Assembly (NCBI RefSeq): GCF_021284765.1
Contig: NZ_CP089924.1
Span: 2,870,001 to 2,934,000 of the forward strand
DNA length: 64,000 nt
Source: Lysobacter sp. 5GHs7-4
GTDB lineage: Bacteria > Pseudomonadota > Gammaproteobacteria > Xanthomonadales > Xanthomonadaceae
Direction of reading: 5' to 3'
Position numbers and translations under genes: made by a program. The first letter of the stretch is position 1, and the number at the start of each line of letters is the position of its first letter. Below the pieces are notes generated by a model. The model did not search any database. It had not been told where the DNA came from and was given only the letters and a program-made list of their open reading frames with translations. Shown in pieces: positions 8,332 through 18,090 of the stretch.

Positions 8332-8850
8332 CTGCGGAAAGCGTTATCTGTTACACTCGCGACGCGAGATAAGGTTTTGATTTCGCTGGGAGTTGTCCCG
8401 CAGGTCGCGCCGACTGGGCATGACCGCAGGATTGGGCCGAAAGCCCCTCCTCGCGATTCCGGTCCGCGTCTAACCACTGCCCACGGGGTAGCCATGTTAG
8501 CAGCGACGGTCCGGCGGAACCCGCCCTCGCCCGGTGGTTCTCCCGCAGGGGCGACGCCATCGCGATGAACACCACCCGTGCGGCGCCAAGGTTGAGACCG
8601 AAGGCCGCCGCCGGGCCCCCGCCCCGAGCGACGCTCGCGTCGCCGGTCCGACAGTCAGGCAACAAAGCAACAAGCGCTCCCGCGGCGTGCCGTGGTGTAG
8701 AAGCGCTGGTAGTGGAAGTTTCGCCGGCGCGCGCCGGGCGCAGAGCGGTTCGCCGCCCTGCTGCGTACAGGCCGCGACGGCGGGGCTTCGGTTCCCAGAT
8801 AGCGAAACGCCATGGCGTTCCGCGCGGTAGAGCGCGCGAGGAACGCAACA
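8332..8850 (+). promoter_or_regulatory. Long leader/promoter region of rne
   Basis: 519 bases separate rluC from rne without a convincing gene. RNase E genes typically have a long structured 5' leader through which the enzyme cleaves its own mRNA, and the size here fits that. Several hairpins can be drawn, including GGGCCGAAAGCCC near 8436 and the start-proximal one listed next. Promoter elements cannot be assigned with confidence. Confidence 0.5.
8815..8846 (+). promoter_or_regulatory. Hairpin sequestering the rne ribosome-binding site
   Basis: The arms GCGTTCC-GCGCG and CGCGC-GAGGAACGC pair around a GTAGAG loop and end four bases before the ATG at 8851. The only plausible Shine-Dalgarno (GAGGA, about 8838-8842) is inside the 3' arm, so folding should hide it. 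This would suit translational or cleavage-coupled autoregulation. Confidence 0.6.
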
Positions 8851-11800
8851 ATGAAGCGCATGCTGATCAATGCGACGCAGGCGGAAGAACTGCGCGTCGC
8901 GATCGTCGACGGCCAGAACCTGTACGACATCGACATCGAACAACCGGCCAAGGAACAAAAGAAGTCCAACATCTATAAAGGCCGCATCACCCGCCTCGAG
9001 CCCTCGCTCGAAGCGGCGTTCGTGGAATACGGCGCCGAGCGCCACGGCTTTTTGCCGCTGAAGGAAATCTCCCGCGACTACTTCCAGGCCGGCGTCGACC
9101 ATAACAAGGCCGGCCTACGCGAACTGCTGCGCGAAGGCCAGGAAGTGGTGGTCCAGGTCGACAAGGAAGAGCGTGGCAACAAGGGCGCCGCCCTGACCAC
9201 GTTCATCTCCCTGGCCGGCCGCTACATGGTGCTGATGCCGAACTCGCCCACCGCCGGCGGCGTCTCGCGCCGCATCGAGGGCGACGACCGCGCCGCCCTC
9301 AAGGAGGCGATGGACAAGCTGGCCATCCCCGACGACATGGGCGTGATCATCCGCACCGCCGGCGTCGGCCGCGACGCCGAAGAGCTGCAGTGGGATCTGG
9401 ACTACCTGCTGCAGGTCTGGAAGTCGATCGCCGAGGGCGCCCTGAGCAAGCCCTCGCCGTTCCTGATCTACCAGGAATCGCGCCTGATCATCCGCGCCCT
9501 GCGCGACTACATGCGCCCGGACATCGGCGAGATCCTGGTCGACACCGACGAGATGTACGCCGAAGCGCGCGATTTCGTCGAACAGGTGATGCCGCACAAC
9601 CTGCGCAAGCTGAAGAAGTACGGCGACGACACCCCGCTGTTCAACCGCTTCCAGATCGAGTCGCAGATCGAGAACGCCTACGAGCGCACCGTGCGCCTGC
9701 CCTCCGGCGGCGCCTTGGTGATCGACCAGACCGAGGCCCTGACCGCGGTGGACGTGAACTCGGCGCGCGCCACCAAGGGCGGCGACATCGAGGAAACCGC
9801 GTTCAACACCAACCTGGAGGCGGCCGAGGAGGTCGCGCGCCAGATGCGCCTGCGCGACCTGGGCGGACTGGTGGTGATCGACTTCATCGACATGTCGTCC
9901 AACCGCCACCAGCGCGAGGTCGAGAACCGCCTGCAGAACGCGCTCAAGCAGGACCGCGCGCGCGTCCAGATCGGCCGCATCTCGCGTTTCGGCCTGCTCG
10001 AACTCAGCCGCCAGCGCCTGCGCCCGTCGCTGGGCGAGTCCAGCCAGCTGGTCTGCCCGCGCTGCGACGGCCACGGCCGCATGCGCAGCGTCGAGTCGCT
10101 GTCGCTGTCGATCCTGCGCGTGGCCGAAGAGCACGCGATGAAGGAGAACACCGGCCAGGTGCTGGTACAGGCGCCGACCGAGATCGCCAACTACCTGCTC
10201 AACGAGAAGCGTCGCGCGCTCAGCGAGATCGAGCAGCGCCACGATTCGCCGATCGTGATCGTCGCCGACGAGCAGCTGGAGACCCCGCACTACGAGGTCA
10301 CCCGCATCCGCGAAAACGAGCTGGGCGAAGAATCCAGCAAGCCCAGCTACCAGCGCGGCACCCCGCGCAAGCTGCCCACGCACGCCCTGACCAAGGCCCA
10401 TCTGAACATCCCCGATGCGCCGATGGTGACCAACGTCAAGCCGGCCCAGCCCGCGCCGATGCGCGAGCCGCGCGAGGAGCCGGCGGTGGTCGCCGCGCCG
10501 GCGCCGGTCGCCGTGGCCGCGCCGCAGGTCGGCCTGTTCGGCCGCCTCATCAATCTGTTCCGTGGCGCCCCCGCCGCTCCCGCCGCGCCGGCCCCGGCCG
10601 CGCGTGCGCAGGACGGCCGTGGCCGTAACGAGCGCAACGACCGCAACGGCGGCCGCCGCGACGGCCGCAACGAAGGCCGCAACGGCAAGGGCGGCCGCGA
10701 CGGCGGTCGCCGCGACGAGCAGCGCCGCGACAAGCCGCAGGGCCAGCAACAGGGCCAGGGCGGCAAGCAGGACGGCGGCAAGCAGGAGCAGCAGCCCAAC
10801 CGCGGCAAGCAGGAACAGCAGGCTAAGCAACAGCAGCCGCAGAACCCGCCCAAGCAGCAGCAACAGCCCAAGCCGCCCAAGCAGCCGCAGGGTCAGGCCG
10901 ACGAGCGCGCCAACAACGCCGCCCAGCCGCAGCAGGCGCAGGCCAACAACGCCCCGCGTCCGCCGCGCGAGCCCAAGCCGGCCCAGCCGCAGCCGTCGCC
11001 CAAGGCCGACACCGATGCGCTGACCGTGCCCGCGGTCGCCGCCGCCGTCGCCCTGCCCGCCGTCGCCGCCGCGACCGGCGAAGCGGTGGCCGCCGAGGAA
11101 GCGATCAAGCGCGAAGCCGCGGTCAACACCAGCAACGAGAACGGCGCCAACGGCGACGAAGCCGCGGGCGAAGGCGGCGGTCGCCGCCGCCGTGGCCGTC
11201 GCGGCGGTCGCCGCCGTCGTCGCGGTGCGGGCGAAGCCGGCGCCGCCGGCGAAGCGCAGCTGCACGACGACGTGCTCAGCGACGACGAGGACGAGGCCAG
11301 CGACGAGCCGGGCGCGACTCCGATCGCCGCCGCGCACCGCTCGCAGCCCGAGTTCGATTTCGACGACGACACCAGCGCCCCGGCCAAGCCGGCGCCCGTG
11401 TCGGCCGCGCCCAGCGCGGTCGCCGCGGCGGCACCGGTCGCCGCCGTCGCCGCCGCGCCGGTCGTCAACAAGGCCGTCTTCGAAGCCCGCGAGCCCGCGC
11501 GTTTCGACGCCGTCGCCGAGCGTGCCGAGCCGACGCAAGCCACGGCCGTCGCGCCGGTCGCCAGCGCCCCGGCCGCGATCGAATCGGCTGCGATCGAATC
11601 GGCCCCGGTCGAGCCTGCCCTCAGCGCAGCCGTCGCCGCCGAACCGGTCGCGACCCAGCCTGCCGTGACGGCGCCCGCCGTCGCTGCGCCGGTCGTGGAG
11701 CCGACACCGGCCGCCGCGGCCGCCGAAGCGATCGCTCCGGTCGCGGCTGCCGCTCCCGCAGCAGCCGCATCGGTCGATGCCGACGCGCCCAAGGCCTACA

Positions 11801-12273
11801 CCGCCGACAAGCCGTACGAAGCACCCAAGGCTTACGAATCGCCGAAGGCCTATGAAGCGCCGAAGGCGTACGAAGCACCGAAGGCCTACGAAGCGCCCAA
11901 GCCGGTCGTGACCGCGCCGCAGTACGCCCAGCCCGCGCCCAAGGCCGAAGAAGCCGCGGCGCCCGCCGCCCTGGTCGAGACCGAAGTGGTCGCGCCCGAA
12001 GTGGTGGAAGCCGAGCTCGTGCCGCAGCCCGTGACCGTCGAGGACACCGTGGTCGAAACGCCGGCCGTGGTGCCCGCCGTCAATGTCGAGCCGACCGCCA
12101 CCGGCAACGGCGACGCCGACAAGCGCAGCGAGGCCGCGCCGTCGGTGCCGCACACCGCCAGCCTGTTCGACCCGGTGCCGCAGCCGACGCGTCCCGCACC
12201 GGCCCCGGCCGACGCCGCCGTCGAAGGCCAGGCCGAAGGCACGTCGGACGAGGATCGCTCGCAGCGCGGCTGA
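8851..12273 (+). CDS. rne: Ribonuclease E
   Basis: 1140 residues. The catalytic half (about 1-510) starts [21 protein letters not shown]. It contains the S1 domain, catalytic Asp301 (LTAVDVNSA) and Asp344 (VVIDFIDM), and the zinc-link CPRC at 402-405, all at nearly E. coli positions. RNase E cleaves AU-rich single-stranded RNA and organises the degradosome at the membrane. After about residue 560 the protein is disordered: an Arg/Gly/Gln-rich block (10610-10890), a second Arg cluster near 11180, an Ala/Pro/Val-rich stretch and a KAYEAP repeat. These tails usually bind RNA, RNA helicase, enolase or PNPase. An upstream in-frame ATG at 8812 lies in the leader hairpin and is rejected. Confidence 0.97.
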   Translation: MKRMLINATQAEELRVAIVDGQNLYDIDIEQPAKEQKKSNIYKGRITRLEPSLEAAFVEYGAERHGFLPLKEISRDYFQAGVDHNKAGLRELLREGQEVVVQVDKEERGNKGAALTTFISLAGRYMVLMPNSPTAGGVSRRIEGDDRAALKEAMDKLAIPDDMGVIIRTAGVGRDAEELQWDLDYLLQVWKSIAEGALSKPSPFLIYQESRLIIRALRDYMRPDIGEILVDTDEMYAEARDFVEQVMPHNLRKLKKYGDDTPLFNRFQIESQIENAYERTVRLPSGGALVIDQTEALTAVDVNSARATKGGDIEETAFNTNLEAAEEVARQMRLRDLGGLVVIDFIDMSSNRHQREVENRLQNALKQDRARVQIGRISRFGLLELSRQRLRPSLGESSQLVCPRCDGHGRMRSVESLSLSILRVAEEHAMKENTGQVLVQAPTEIANYLLNEKRRALSEIEQRHDSPIVIVADEQLETPHYEVTRIRENELGEESSKPSYQRGTPRKLPTHALTKAHLNIPDAPMVTNVKPAQPAPMREPREEPAVVAAPAPVAVAAPQVGLFGRLINLFRGAPAAPAAPAPAARAQDGRGRNERNDRNGGRRDGRNEGRNGKGGRDGGRRDEQRRDKPQGQQQGQGGKQDGGKQEQQPNRGKQEQQAKQQQPQNPPKQQQQPKPPKQPQGQADERANNAAQPQQAQANNAPRPPREPKPAQPQPSPKADTDALTVPAVAAAVALPAVAAATGEAVAAEEAIKREAAVNTSNENGANGDEAAGEGGGRRRRGRRGGRRRRRGAGEAGAAGEAQLHDDVLSDDEDEASDEPGATPIAAAHRSQPEFDFDDDTSAPAKPAPVSAAPSAVAAAAPVAAVAAAPVVNKAVFEAREPARFDAVAERAEPTQATAVAPVASAPAAIESAAIESAPVEPALSAAVAAEPVATQPAVTAPAVAAPVVEPTPAAAAAEAIAPVAAAAPAAAASVDADAPKAYTADKPYEAPKAYESPKAYEAPKAYEAPKAYEAPKPVVTAPQYAQPAPKAEEAAAPAALVETEVVAPEVVEAELVPQPVTVEDTVVETPAVVPAVNVEPTATGNGDADKRSEAAPSVPHTASLFDPVPQPTRPAPAPADAAVEGQAEGTSDEDRSQRG
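11791..11902 (+). repeat. 18-bp tandem repeat encoding KAYEAP in the RNase E tail
   Basis: Six tandem copies of a six-residue unit (KAYxxx; KAYEAP in the cleanest copies) lie in the disordered C-terminus. The Lys/Tyr/Glu composition interrupts an otherwise Ala/Val/Pro-rich tail, so it may be a short linear binding motif presented several times. Confidence 0.8.
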
Positions 12274-12295
12274 TCCGCTTGCCGATCGAGTCGAA

Positions 12296-12330
12296 GCAAC
12301 GGGCCGCTACACGCGGCCCGTTGCTTTTCT
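12296..12330 (+). terminator. Rho-independent terminator of rne
   Basis: A 12-bp perfect stem, GCAACGGGCCGC / GCGGCCCGTTGC with a TACAC loop, followed by TTTTCT, 23 bases after the rne stop. Confidence 0.93.
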
Positions 12331-12738
12331 GGGGTTGTTTATCCGCCTTCGCCGGACACGCGAACACAGCGACCGCTGGCGGGGTTCGCATCGAAGAGCA
12401 ATGAGTCCACTTCGAACACCCATTCGGCGCTTACCCGGGGTTTCGGGTCGTGGAAGCTGGGGCGTCTACACGGCGCGGATACAGCTAGGGAGCGGACGCT
12501 CGCGCTCTTGACCCTCGCTTCGCGGGGACCACGTCCGGTGCATTGTCGGCTCTGCCAGTGCGCCCACACCGGCCACGACACCGCCTGCTTTTGCTCGCGC
12601 GCTCTGCTTTCGCTCGTACGCCCCGCTGTTGCTCGTGCACTCCGCTTTGCCCGTCATCCCCGCGAAGGCGGCGATCCAGCATGCCAGCGTGCCATCACGG
12701 CCGAAGGCCGGCCACGTCTCGTTTCCGACGGCAATGCG
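12331..12738. other. Intergenic region with a degenerate CGTCATCCCCGCGAAGGCGG element
   Basis: 408 bases without a gene I can support. Around 12652-12685 the sequence reads CCGTCATCCCCGCGAAGGCG followed by GCGATCCAGC. This resembles the palindromic repeat with the core CCCGCGAAGGCGGG that is scattered in many proteobacterial genomes, with one arm mutated. The short frames crossing this region have no conserved sequence. Confidence 0.45.
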
Positions 12739-13386
12739 CTACAGCGCGTTCGCCGGATCCGCCAAGCCATACTGGCCGGCCAGCCGCGCCAGCGCGATCG
12801 TGTCGACCACCGCCAGCTTGGCGAACAAACGCGTCTTGTGCGTGTTGACGGTCTTGGCGCTCAGGCTCAAGCGCTTGGCGATCTCTTCCTGGCGCAGGCC
12901 CTGCACCAGCAGCAACGCGATTTCGATCTCGCGCGGCGACAGCTCGTCGAACGGCGAGGCACCGCCGTCGACCTTGGCCAGGGCCATGTTCTGCGCGATC
13001 GCCGATGCCAGATAGCGCTTGCCGCGGGCGACATCGCGCACCGCGCGCAACAGCTCGGCGGCATCGCCGCCCTTGTTGACGTACCCCGAAGCGCCGGCCG
13101 CGAGCAGGCGCTGCGGCATCGGCCCGTCCTCCAGCACCGACACGATGATCACCCGCGTGCCGTGATCGCCCTTGACCACGCGCTCGGTCACTTCCAGCCC
13201 GCTGTAGCCGGGCAGATGCAAATCGCACAGCACCACGTCGGGCAGCAGCTTGCGGATTTCCGGCAGCGCGATCTCGCCGCTCTCGGCGTCGCCGACCACT
13301 TCGATGTCGGTTTCCGCCGACAGGATCATGCGCATGCCGGTTCGCACCAGCGCATGATCGTCGACTAGGTAAACGCGTATCGTCAT
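12739..13386 (-). CDS. LuxR/NarL-family response regulator (UvrY/GacA-like)
   Basis: 215 residues. The receiver domain (1-120) has acidic pocket residues Asp9-Asp10, phospho-acceptor Asp55 (VVLCDLHLPG) and a conserved Lys in VNKGG. A LuxR-type helix-turn-helix follows at about 148-205 (SPREIEIALLLVQGLRQEEIAKRLSLSAKTVNTHK, split over two helices). This is the architecture of GacA/UvrY, which activates small regulatory RNAs. No sensor kinase or uvrC neighbour is present, so orthology is not proven. ATG at 13384-13386 gives the standard N-terminus; the longer frame upstream has no receiver sequence. Divergent from the M28 peptidase gene. Confidence 0.88.
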   Translation of the reverse strand: MTIRVYLVDDHALVRTGMRMILSAETDIEVVGDAESGEIALPEIRKLLPDVVLCDLHLPGYSGLEVTERVVKGDHGTRVIIVSVLEDGPMPQRLLAAGASGYVNKGGDAAELLRAVRDVARGKRYLASAIAQNMALAKVDGGASPFDELSPREIEIALLLVQGLRQEEIAKRLSLSAKTVNTHKTRLFAKLAVVDTIALARLAGQYGLADPANAL

Positions 13387-13565
13387 GCTGCCCTCGGCCG
13401 ATCCAAAGTCGCGCTCCCGAAGTCGCGCACAGTCCTGCTGCGGCCTGTTGCGAGCGAGGCTACGCGGCGTGCGCGGAGCACGCAAGCCGCCACGAACCTA
13501 TGGCACATTCGATCAATTGTCGCGCTGTGCAAACTCCAGCTAATTCGTCGGGCTAAGGAACCCAA

Positions 13566-14474
13566 ATGCCGCAAAAAACCCGCATTGCCGTGCTGGCCCT
13601 CAGCCTCGCCATCGCCGCTTGCGCGCAAACCGCGCCCATCGCGCCGGCTGCGCCTCCGATCCGCGTGGATGCCGCCACGCAGCCCGCCGCCGCGAGCTGG
13701 CTGGCCGACGTGGTCGCGATTTCCGAAAGCAACGTCGCCGCCGACCGTCGCAGCGCCATTCAGCGCCGCCTGCAAGGCCTGGGCCTCCAATGGCGCGGCG
13801 TGCCCTTCACCGCCGGCGAACACAGCGGCGAAAACCTGCTGGCCGATGTCGCCGGTCCGGCCGACGCGCCGCTGCTATTGCTGGGCGCGCACTCCGACAA
13901 GGTCGAGGCCGGCCACGGCGCCACCGACAACGCCTCCGGCAGCGCCACCGTGCTGGCCCTGGCCGAGCGCTTCAAGCGCGAGCCGCTGCGCCATCACCGC
14001 GTCGCGGTCGCCTTCTGGGATCTGGAAGAACGCGGCCTGCTCGGCGCGAAAGCCTTCGTCGCCGACGGCAAGCTCAAGCCCGCGCTGTACGTCAACTTCG
14101 ACGTGTTCGGCTGGGGCAACACGCTGTGGATGATGACGCCCGATCCCAACCTGCCGCTGGTCGCCGCCACGCGCGCCGCCAGCGACGCCGCCACCCTGGG
14201 CCTGTCGGCCGGCGACAAATACCCGCCGTCGGATCACCTGGCCTTCGTCAAGGCCGGCTGGCCGGCGGTGTCGTACTCGCTGATCGGCGCCGAGGAAATC
14301 CCGCTGATCCTGGAGGCCTACGCCGGCAAGAAGCCCAAGCATCCGGCCAAGGTGATGCAGGTGATCCATAACGCCGCCGACACCGTCGAGCAGATCGACG
14401 CGGTCGCCGCCGCGCGCGGCGTCGATACCATCGAACAAGCCCTACGCCAGTGGGACGCGCAGTCCGCGCCGTAA
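13566..14474 (+). CDS. M28-family zinc peptidase lipoprotein
   Basis: 302 residues with a lipobox (AIAAC, Cys19), so probably attached to a membrane on the periplasmic side. The M28 ligand pattern is visible: His109 in GAHSD, Asp121 in GATDNASGS, Glu154/155 in WDLEERG, Asp179, and a late His in VIHNAADT (about 268). M28 enzymes are aminopeptidases or carboxypeptidases using two zinc ions. The substrate cannot be read from the sequence. It is short compared with many M28 proteins and lacks a PA insert. Single gene, divergent from the response regulator. Confidence 0.85.
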   Translation: MPQKTRIAVLALSLAIAACAQTAPIAPAAPPIRVDAATQPAAASWLADVVAISESNVAADRRSAIQRRLQGLGLQWRGVPFTAGEHSGENLLADVAGPADAPLLLLGAHSDKVEAGHGATDNASGSATVLALAERFKREPLRHHRVAVAFWDLEERGLLGAKAFVADGKLKPALYVNFDVFGWGNTLWMMTPDPNLPLVAATRAASDAATLGLSAGDKYPPSDHLAFVKAGWPAVSYSLIGAEEIPLILEAYAGKKPKHPAKVMQVIHNAADTVEQIDAVAAARGVDTIEQALRQWDAQSAP

Positions 14475-14495
14475 GCGCACCCAGATCCGTCCCTT

Positions 14496-14521
14496 GCGCC
14501 CCGCGACGCGTCGCGGGGCGC
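14496..14521. terminator. Palindromic hairpin after the M28 peptidase gene
   Basis: GCGCCCCGCGAC / GTCGCGGGGCGC, a near-continuous palindrome 22 bases after the stop. No T run follows, so termination is only possible. Confidence 0.5.
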
Positions 14522-14727
14522 TAACTCAGGTGCAACCGTGCGCGAATGCGCAAGCGGCGCACACGTCGTCGATGGTGCAAGGTCTATCGTGAGCCGCTAG
14601 CCGTACGCATGCCGCATCGCTCGGACGGATGCCGCGCGCGCACCACGGCGTAGTCCGAATCCGGCGAGTCGAAACCGCCGCAAGCTGTCAGCATGGCGTC
14701 CTCGCCCCTACCCGATCGGAGCCCCGC

Positions 14728-15531
14728 ATGAGCGACCACGCCGCCACCTTCCGCCGCCTGCACCAGGACGGCCTGCTCCTGCTTGCCAACGCCTGGGACG
14801 CCGGCAGCGCGCGTCTGATCGAAAGCCTGGGCGCGAAAGCCGTCGCCACCACCAGCGCCGGCCTGGCCTGGTCCAACGGCTACGCAGACGGCGACTTTCT
14901 GCCCCTGGATCGCCTGTACGCCGCGGTCGAAAGCATCGCGCGCGCGATCCGCGTGCCGCTGACCGTGGACGCCGAAGGCGGTTACTCCGACGATCCCGCG
15001 ACGGTCGGCGCGACGATCGCGCGGCTGGGCACGCTGGGCGCGGTCGGCATCAATCTGGAGGACGGCGCCGGCAGCCCCGAAGCGCTGTGCGCCAAGCTCG
15101 AACGGATCAAAAGCGCGTGCGCGCAGGCCGGCGTCGACGTGTTCGTCAACGTGCGCACCGACATCTACCTGCGCGGCCTGGCGCCCGAAGGCGAACGCGT
15201 GGCCGCCACCCTGGCACGCGCGCAGCGCTACCGCGATGCCGGCGCCGACGGCCTGTTCGTGCCCGGCATCCAGCAGCACGACGACATCGCCGCGGTCGTC
15301 GCCGGCACGCCGCTGCCGCTCAACGTGCTCGCGCGCCCCGGGCTGCCAGTCGCGGCGGAACTGCAGCAGTGGGGCGTGCGCCGCCTCAGCGCCGGTTCCG
15401 GCCTGAGCCAGAGCCTGTACGCGCGCGCCGCCGAACTCGCCTCCGGTTTCCTGCGCGACGGCGACTCCGCGCCGCTGTCGGCCCAGGCGATGCCCTACCC
15501 GCAGATCAACGCGCTGTTCGACGACCGCTGA
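14728..15531 (+). CDS. Isocitrate lyase/PEP mutase family enzyme
   Basis: 267 residues with the typical N-terminal signature LLLLANAWDAGSARLIESLG and TSAGLAWSNGYADG, then LTVDAEGGYSDD and GINLEDGAG, which supply metal-binding acidic residues of the TIM barrel. Family members are C-C or P-C lyases (2-methylisocitrate lyase, oxaloacetate hydrolase, phosphonate enzymes). The many short members like this one have no assigned substrate. A weak purine-rich site (CGGAG) precedes ATG 14728. The upstream in-frame ATG at 14629 adds 33 unconserved residues. Confidence 0.85.
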   Translation: MSDHAATFRRLHQDGLLLLANAWDAGSARLIESLGAKAVATTSAGLAWSNGYADGDFLPLDRLYAAVESIARAIRVPLTVDAEGGYSDDPATVGATIARLGTLGAVGINLEDGAGSPEALCAKLERIKSACAQAGVDVFVNVRTDIYLRGLAPEGERVAATLARAQRYRDAGADGLFVPGIQQHDDIAAVVAGTPLPLNVLARPGLPVAAELQQWGVRRLSAGSGLSQSLYARAAELASGFLRDGDSAPLSAQAMPYPQINALFDDR

Positions 15532-15597
15532 CGCGGCGGCCCGACGCGCCGGTGTACATTGCCGGCAACGCGCAGGCGCCTGCGCCGAGGCAGACGC

Positions 15598-16968
15598 ATG
15601 TTCCACTGGCTGACGGGCACGTTCGCGCACTTGGCCGCCGCCGCGCTGGCGGTGCTGATCTATGTCCTGACCACACGCGTCGCGCAGGAGCGCCGCGCGC
15701 CCGCCGCCGCGATCGCCTGGGTGATCGCGCTGGCGCTGCTGCCCTACCTCGCCCTGCCGCTGTACCTCGCGTTCGGGCGCCGCAAGCTCACGCGCGAACG
15801 CGTGCATACGCGTGCGCTGGGCTCGCACCCGGCCCATTGGGCGGCCGACCTGCTGGTCTCCTACGGCCTGCCCGCGCCGGCTGCGTCGCGCACGCGCTTC
15901 GACGCCGACGGCGCGGCCGCGCTAGCCGCGGTGCTGGCCCTGATCGAGAGCGCACGGCAGCGCCTGGACGTGTGCAGCTTCATCCTCGGCCGCGACGAGA
16001 TCGGCGTGCGCGTGCTGCAGGCGCTGGCCGCCGCGCAGCAACGCGGCGTGCGGGTGCGTCTGCTGCTGGACGGCGTCGGTTCGCTGCGCGCCGACCGCGG
16101 CGCCTTGCGCGCCTTGCGCCGCAGCGGCGCGCAGGTGGCGTTCTTCCGCGGCCTGTTGGAACGCCCGGACGGTGCGCCGCGCAATCTGCGCAACCACCGC
16201 AAGTTCGCCATCGCCGACGGCGAGCGCCTGTGGAGCGGCGGCCGCAATCTCGCCGCCGAGTACTTCTTCGACCGCCCGCAGGCGCCGGCCTGGTTGGACC
16301 TTTCGTTCACCGTCGAAGGCCCCGTCGCCGCCGACGCGGCCGACCGTTTCGAGCGCGATTGGCGCAAGGCCCTGCACCAGCCGCAGCCGCCGCCGGCCGC
16401 GTCGCGCCCGGTGTCCGCACTGGAGCCGACCACCGCCACCGCGCAGTTCCTGCCCAGCGGCCCGGAGCTGCCCGAGGACAGCGCCCAGGCGCTGCTGCTC
16501 GCCGGCGGTTTCCGCCTGCGGCGGCGTCTGCTCGCCGTCACGCCCTACTTCGTCCCCGACGACGGCCTGCAACTGGCGCTGAAACTGGCGGCCTTGCGCG
16601 GCATCGACGTCGACGTGGTGCTGCCGGCGCGCTCCAACCATCGTCTGGCCGATCTCGCCCGCCGTCGCTCCATGCGCGAACTCGCCGCCGCCGGCGTGCG
16701 CTTCTGGCTGCACCCGCGCATGCTGCACGCCAAGGCGGTGGTGTTCGACGACGACCTGGCGATGTGCGGTTCGATCAACCTCGACCTGCGCAGCCTGTTC
16801 CTCAATCACGAAGCCTCGGTGCTGTTCTACGGCCGCGACGACATCGACTGGCTGGCGCGCTGGGTCGCGGCGCGGCGCGAGGAATCGCAGGCGTACGCGC
16901 CGCGACCGGCGGGCGTGGGCGCCGACCTGCTGGAGGGGGCGGTGCGCGCGGTGGCGTTTCAGCTGTGA
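15598..16968 (+). CDS. Phospholipase D-family (cardiolipin synthase-like) membrane enzyme
   Basis: 456 residues. Two N-terminal transmembrane helices (about 8-27 and 38-60) precede two PLD half-domains. HKD motif 1 is His200-x-Lys202-x4-Asp207 followed by GGRN. Motif 2 is His377-x-Lys379-x4-Asp384 followed by GSINLD. Both are complete. This is the layout of bacterial cardiolipin synthases of the ClsA type, though other phosphatidyl transferases share it, so the product is inferred. It follows the PEP-mutase-family gene by 66 bases on the same strand. A start at 15598 keeps the membrane helices at the N-terminus. Confidence 0.85.
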   Translation: MFHWLTGTFAHLAAAALAVLIYVLTTRVAQERRAPAAAIAWVIALALLPYLALPLYLAFGRRKLTRERVHTRALGSHPAHWAADLLVSYGLPAPAASRTRFDADGAAALAAVLALIESARQRLDVCSFILGRDEIGVRVLQALAAAQQRGVRVRLLLDGVGSLRADRGALRALRRSGAQVAFFRGLLERPDGAPRNLRNHRKFAIADGERLWSGGRNLAAEYFFDRPQAPAWLDLSFTVEGPVAADAADRFERDWRKALHQPQPPPAASRPVSALEPTTATAQFLPSGPELPEDSAQALLLAGGFRLRRRLLAVTPYFVPDDGLQLALKLAALRGIDVDVVLPARSNHRLADLARRRSMRELAAAGVRFWLHPRMLHAKAVVFDDDLAMCGSINLDLRSLFLNHEASVLFYGRDDIDWLARWVAARREESQAYAPRPAGVGADLLEGAVRAVAFQL

Positions 16969-17150
16969 GCCGCGCACACCGGCGTACGGATTGAGGATTC
17001 ACGTCACATCTTTTACGCCCGTCCGAAGCATGGGCGCCGATTCCGTGCTTCCATGGCCCACACGGGGAGTACGCCAACGGCAGCGACAAGCACTATCCTG
17101 TGCCGGAGTAAGCGATGCTCGCCACGCCAGACCGCACGGGGCCGTGACAT

Positions 17151-17393
17151 ATGCCGGACAAGGAACGCCGCCGCGGCGCAGAACCCACCGACGCGCAACT
17201 GCGCGCCGGCCTGACGCCCGAACAGCTCGCCGCGCTGGAAACGCTGGAGCATTTCCGCTGGACCCTGCGCTTCGTGCGCCGTCCGCTGTTCAAGGAGCCC
17301 GTGCCGGTGGTCGTCCACAGCGACGGCCGCTACGCCCTGCTGGAACCCGACGGCTCGCTCAACGACAAGCCGGACTTCGATATCCGCAAGTAA
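17151..17393 (+). CDS. Small conserved-type hypothetical protein, 80 residues
   Basis: 80 residues, charged and soluble. The N-terminus is rich in Arg and Glu, the middle reads LTPEQLAALETLEHFRW, and the C-terminal half alternates hydrophobic and polar residues (VPVVVHSDGRYALLEPDG), suggesting a small alpha/beta domain. Codon use matches its neighbours, and the frame is a natural single gene in a 480-base space. I do not recognise a family. It stands convergent to the small coiled-coil gene. Confidence 0.6.
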   Translation: MPDKERRRGAEPTDAQLRAGLTPEQLAALETLEHFRWTLRFVRRPLFKEPVPVVVHSDGRYALLEPDGSLNDKPDFDIRK

Positions 17394-17447
17394 CGCCGCG
17401 CGCTTGCCGTTGCGGCGAAGGCGCGCGGCGCACCCTGCATTGCGTCG

Positions 17448-17696
17448 CTAGTTGGTAGCGGGCTTCGGCGGAGCGCTCTTGGCTTCGGCTTCGCGGCGCT
17501 CGGCTTCGGCCTTCTCCGCGCGCGCCTTGGCTTCGCGCGCCTCGTGCTCGGCTTTATCGGCACGCGCCTTGGCCTCGCGCGCCTGCGCCTCGGCGAAATC
17601 GGCGTCGTCCTTGGCCCGTTGGGTATCGGCCATGGCCGATGGCGCGGACAGCGCGCAGCACGCGCACACCAGAACGGCGGCAAGCAGTCGTTTCAT
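17448..17696 (-). CDS. Small secreted coiled-coil protein
   Basis: 82 residues. It has a signal peptide (1-24, cut after AMA), then a mature part made almost wholly of Ala/Lys/Glu/Arg heptad-like repeats (AREAKARADKAEHEAREAKARAEK broken over several turns). This should form one long alpha helix or coiled coil, with a short Pro/Lys tail. Similar small helical exported proteins occur in xanthomonads without known function; a lipoprotein-like role in the envelope is possible, but there is no lipobox Cys. Confidence 0.65.
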   Translation of the reverse strand: MKRLLAAVLVCACCALSAPSAMADTQRAKDDADFAEAQAREAKARADKAEHEAREAKARAEKAEAERREAEAKSAPPKPATN

Positions 17697-18090
17697 GACG
17701 GTCTCTCCCCTATGCGAACGAAGCGCGGTTGGCGGCGCTCCAGCGCCGGTGCGCCGGTCCGTCCGCGATGCCGCCGCGCCGTCCTTGCGCCCCTTGAATC
17801 CGAACGCCGGGCCGGACGGCGGGCGGCCATCGCGGCCGACCCCGGCGGCAGGGCCGGTCGTCGCGGCCGCATGAATGCCTGCACCTCCCGCCACCTCTAG
17901 CCCACTCCCAACGCCGCGATCGCCGACGCGCGCACCGCCCGGGCGGCCCGTCCTTCGCACTTCAAACAGGCTTTGAAGCCTCATCAAAAAACCTTCGCTT
18001 CGCCGCACGCGCGCATCGGCGGATAGTCGCGCCATCGCAAACGCGTCGAGCCCGGCGCGGTGCGGCCTCTTCCACTCCCGGTCATCCGCC
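17697..18090. other. Intergenic region between the coiled-coil gene and the aminotransferase gene
   Basis: 394 bases between divergent genes. A less GC-rich patch at about 17960-18000 (TTTGAAGCCTCATCAAAAAACC) is the likely promoter area for the aminotransferase gene. It contains a small GGCTTTGAAGCC palindrome. Nothing else was seen. Confidence 0.35.

Noticed and set aside
8812..8850. An upstream ATG extending RNase E by 13 residues
   Set aside because: The start would lie in the leader hairpin without a ribosome site, and the conserved N-terminus begins MKRMLINA at 8851.
9115..12153. A 1012-residue minus-strand frame opposite rne
   Set aside because: Composition is the low-complexity Gly/Arg/Leu mixture expected of a shadow frame, and rne has conserved catalytic residues along the same DNA.
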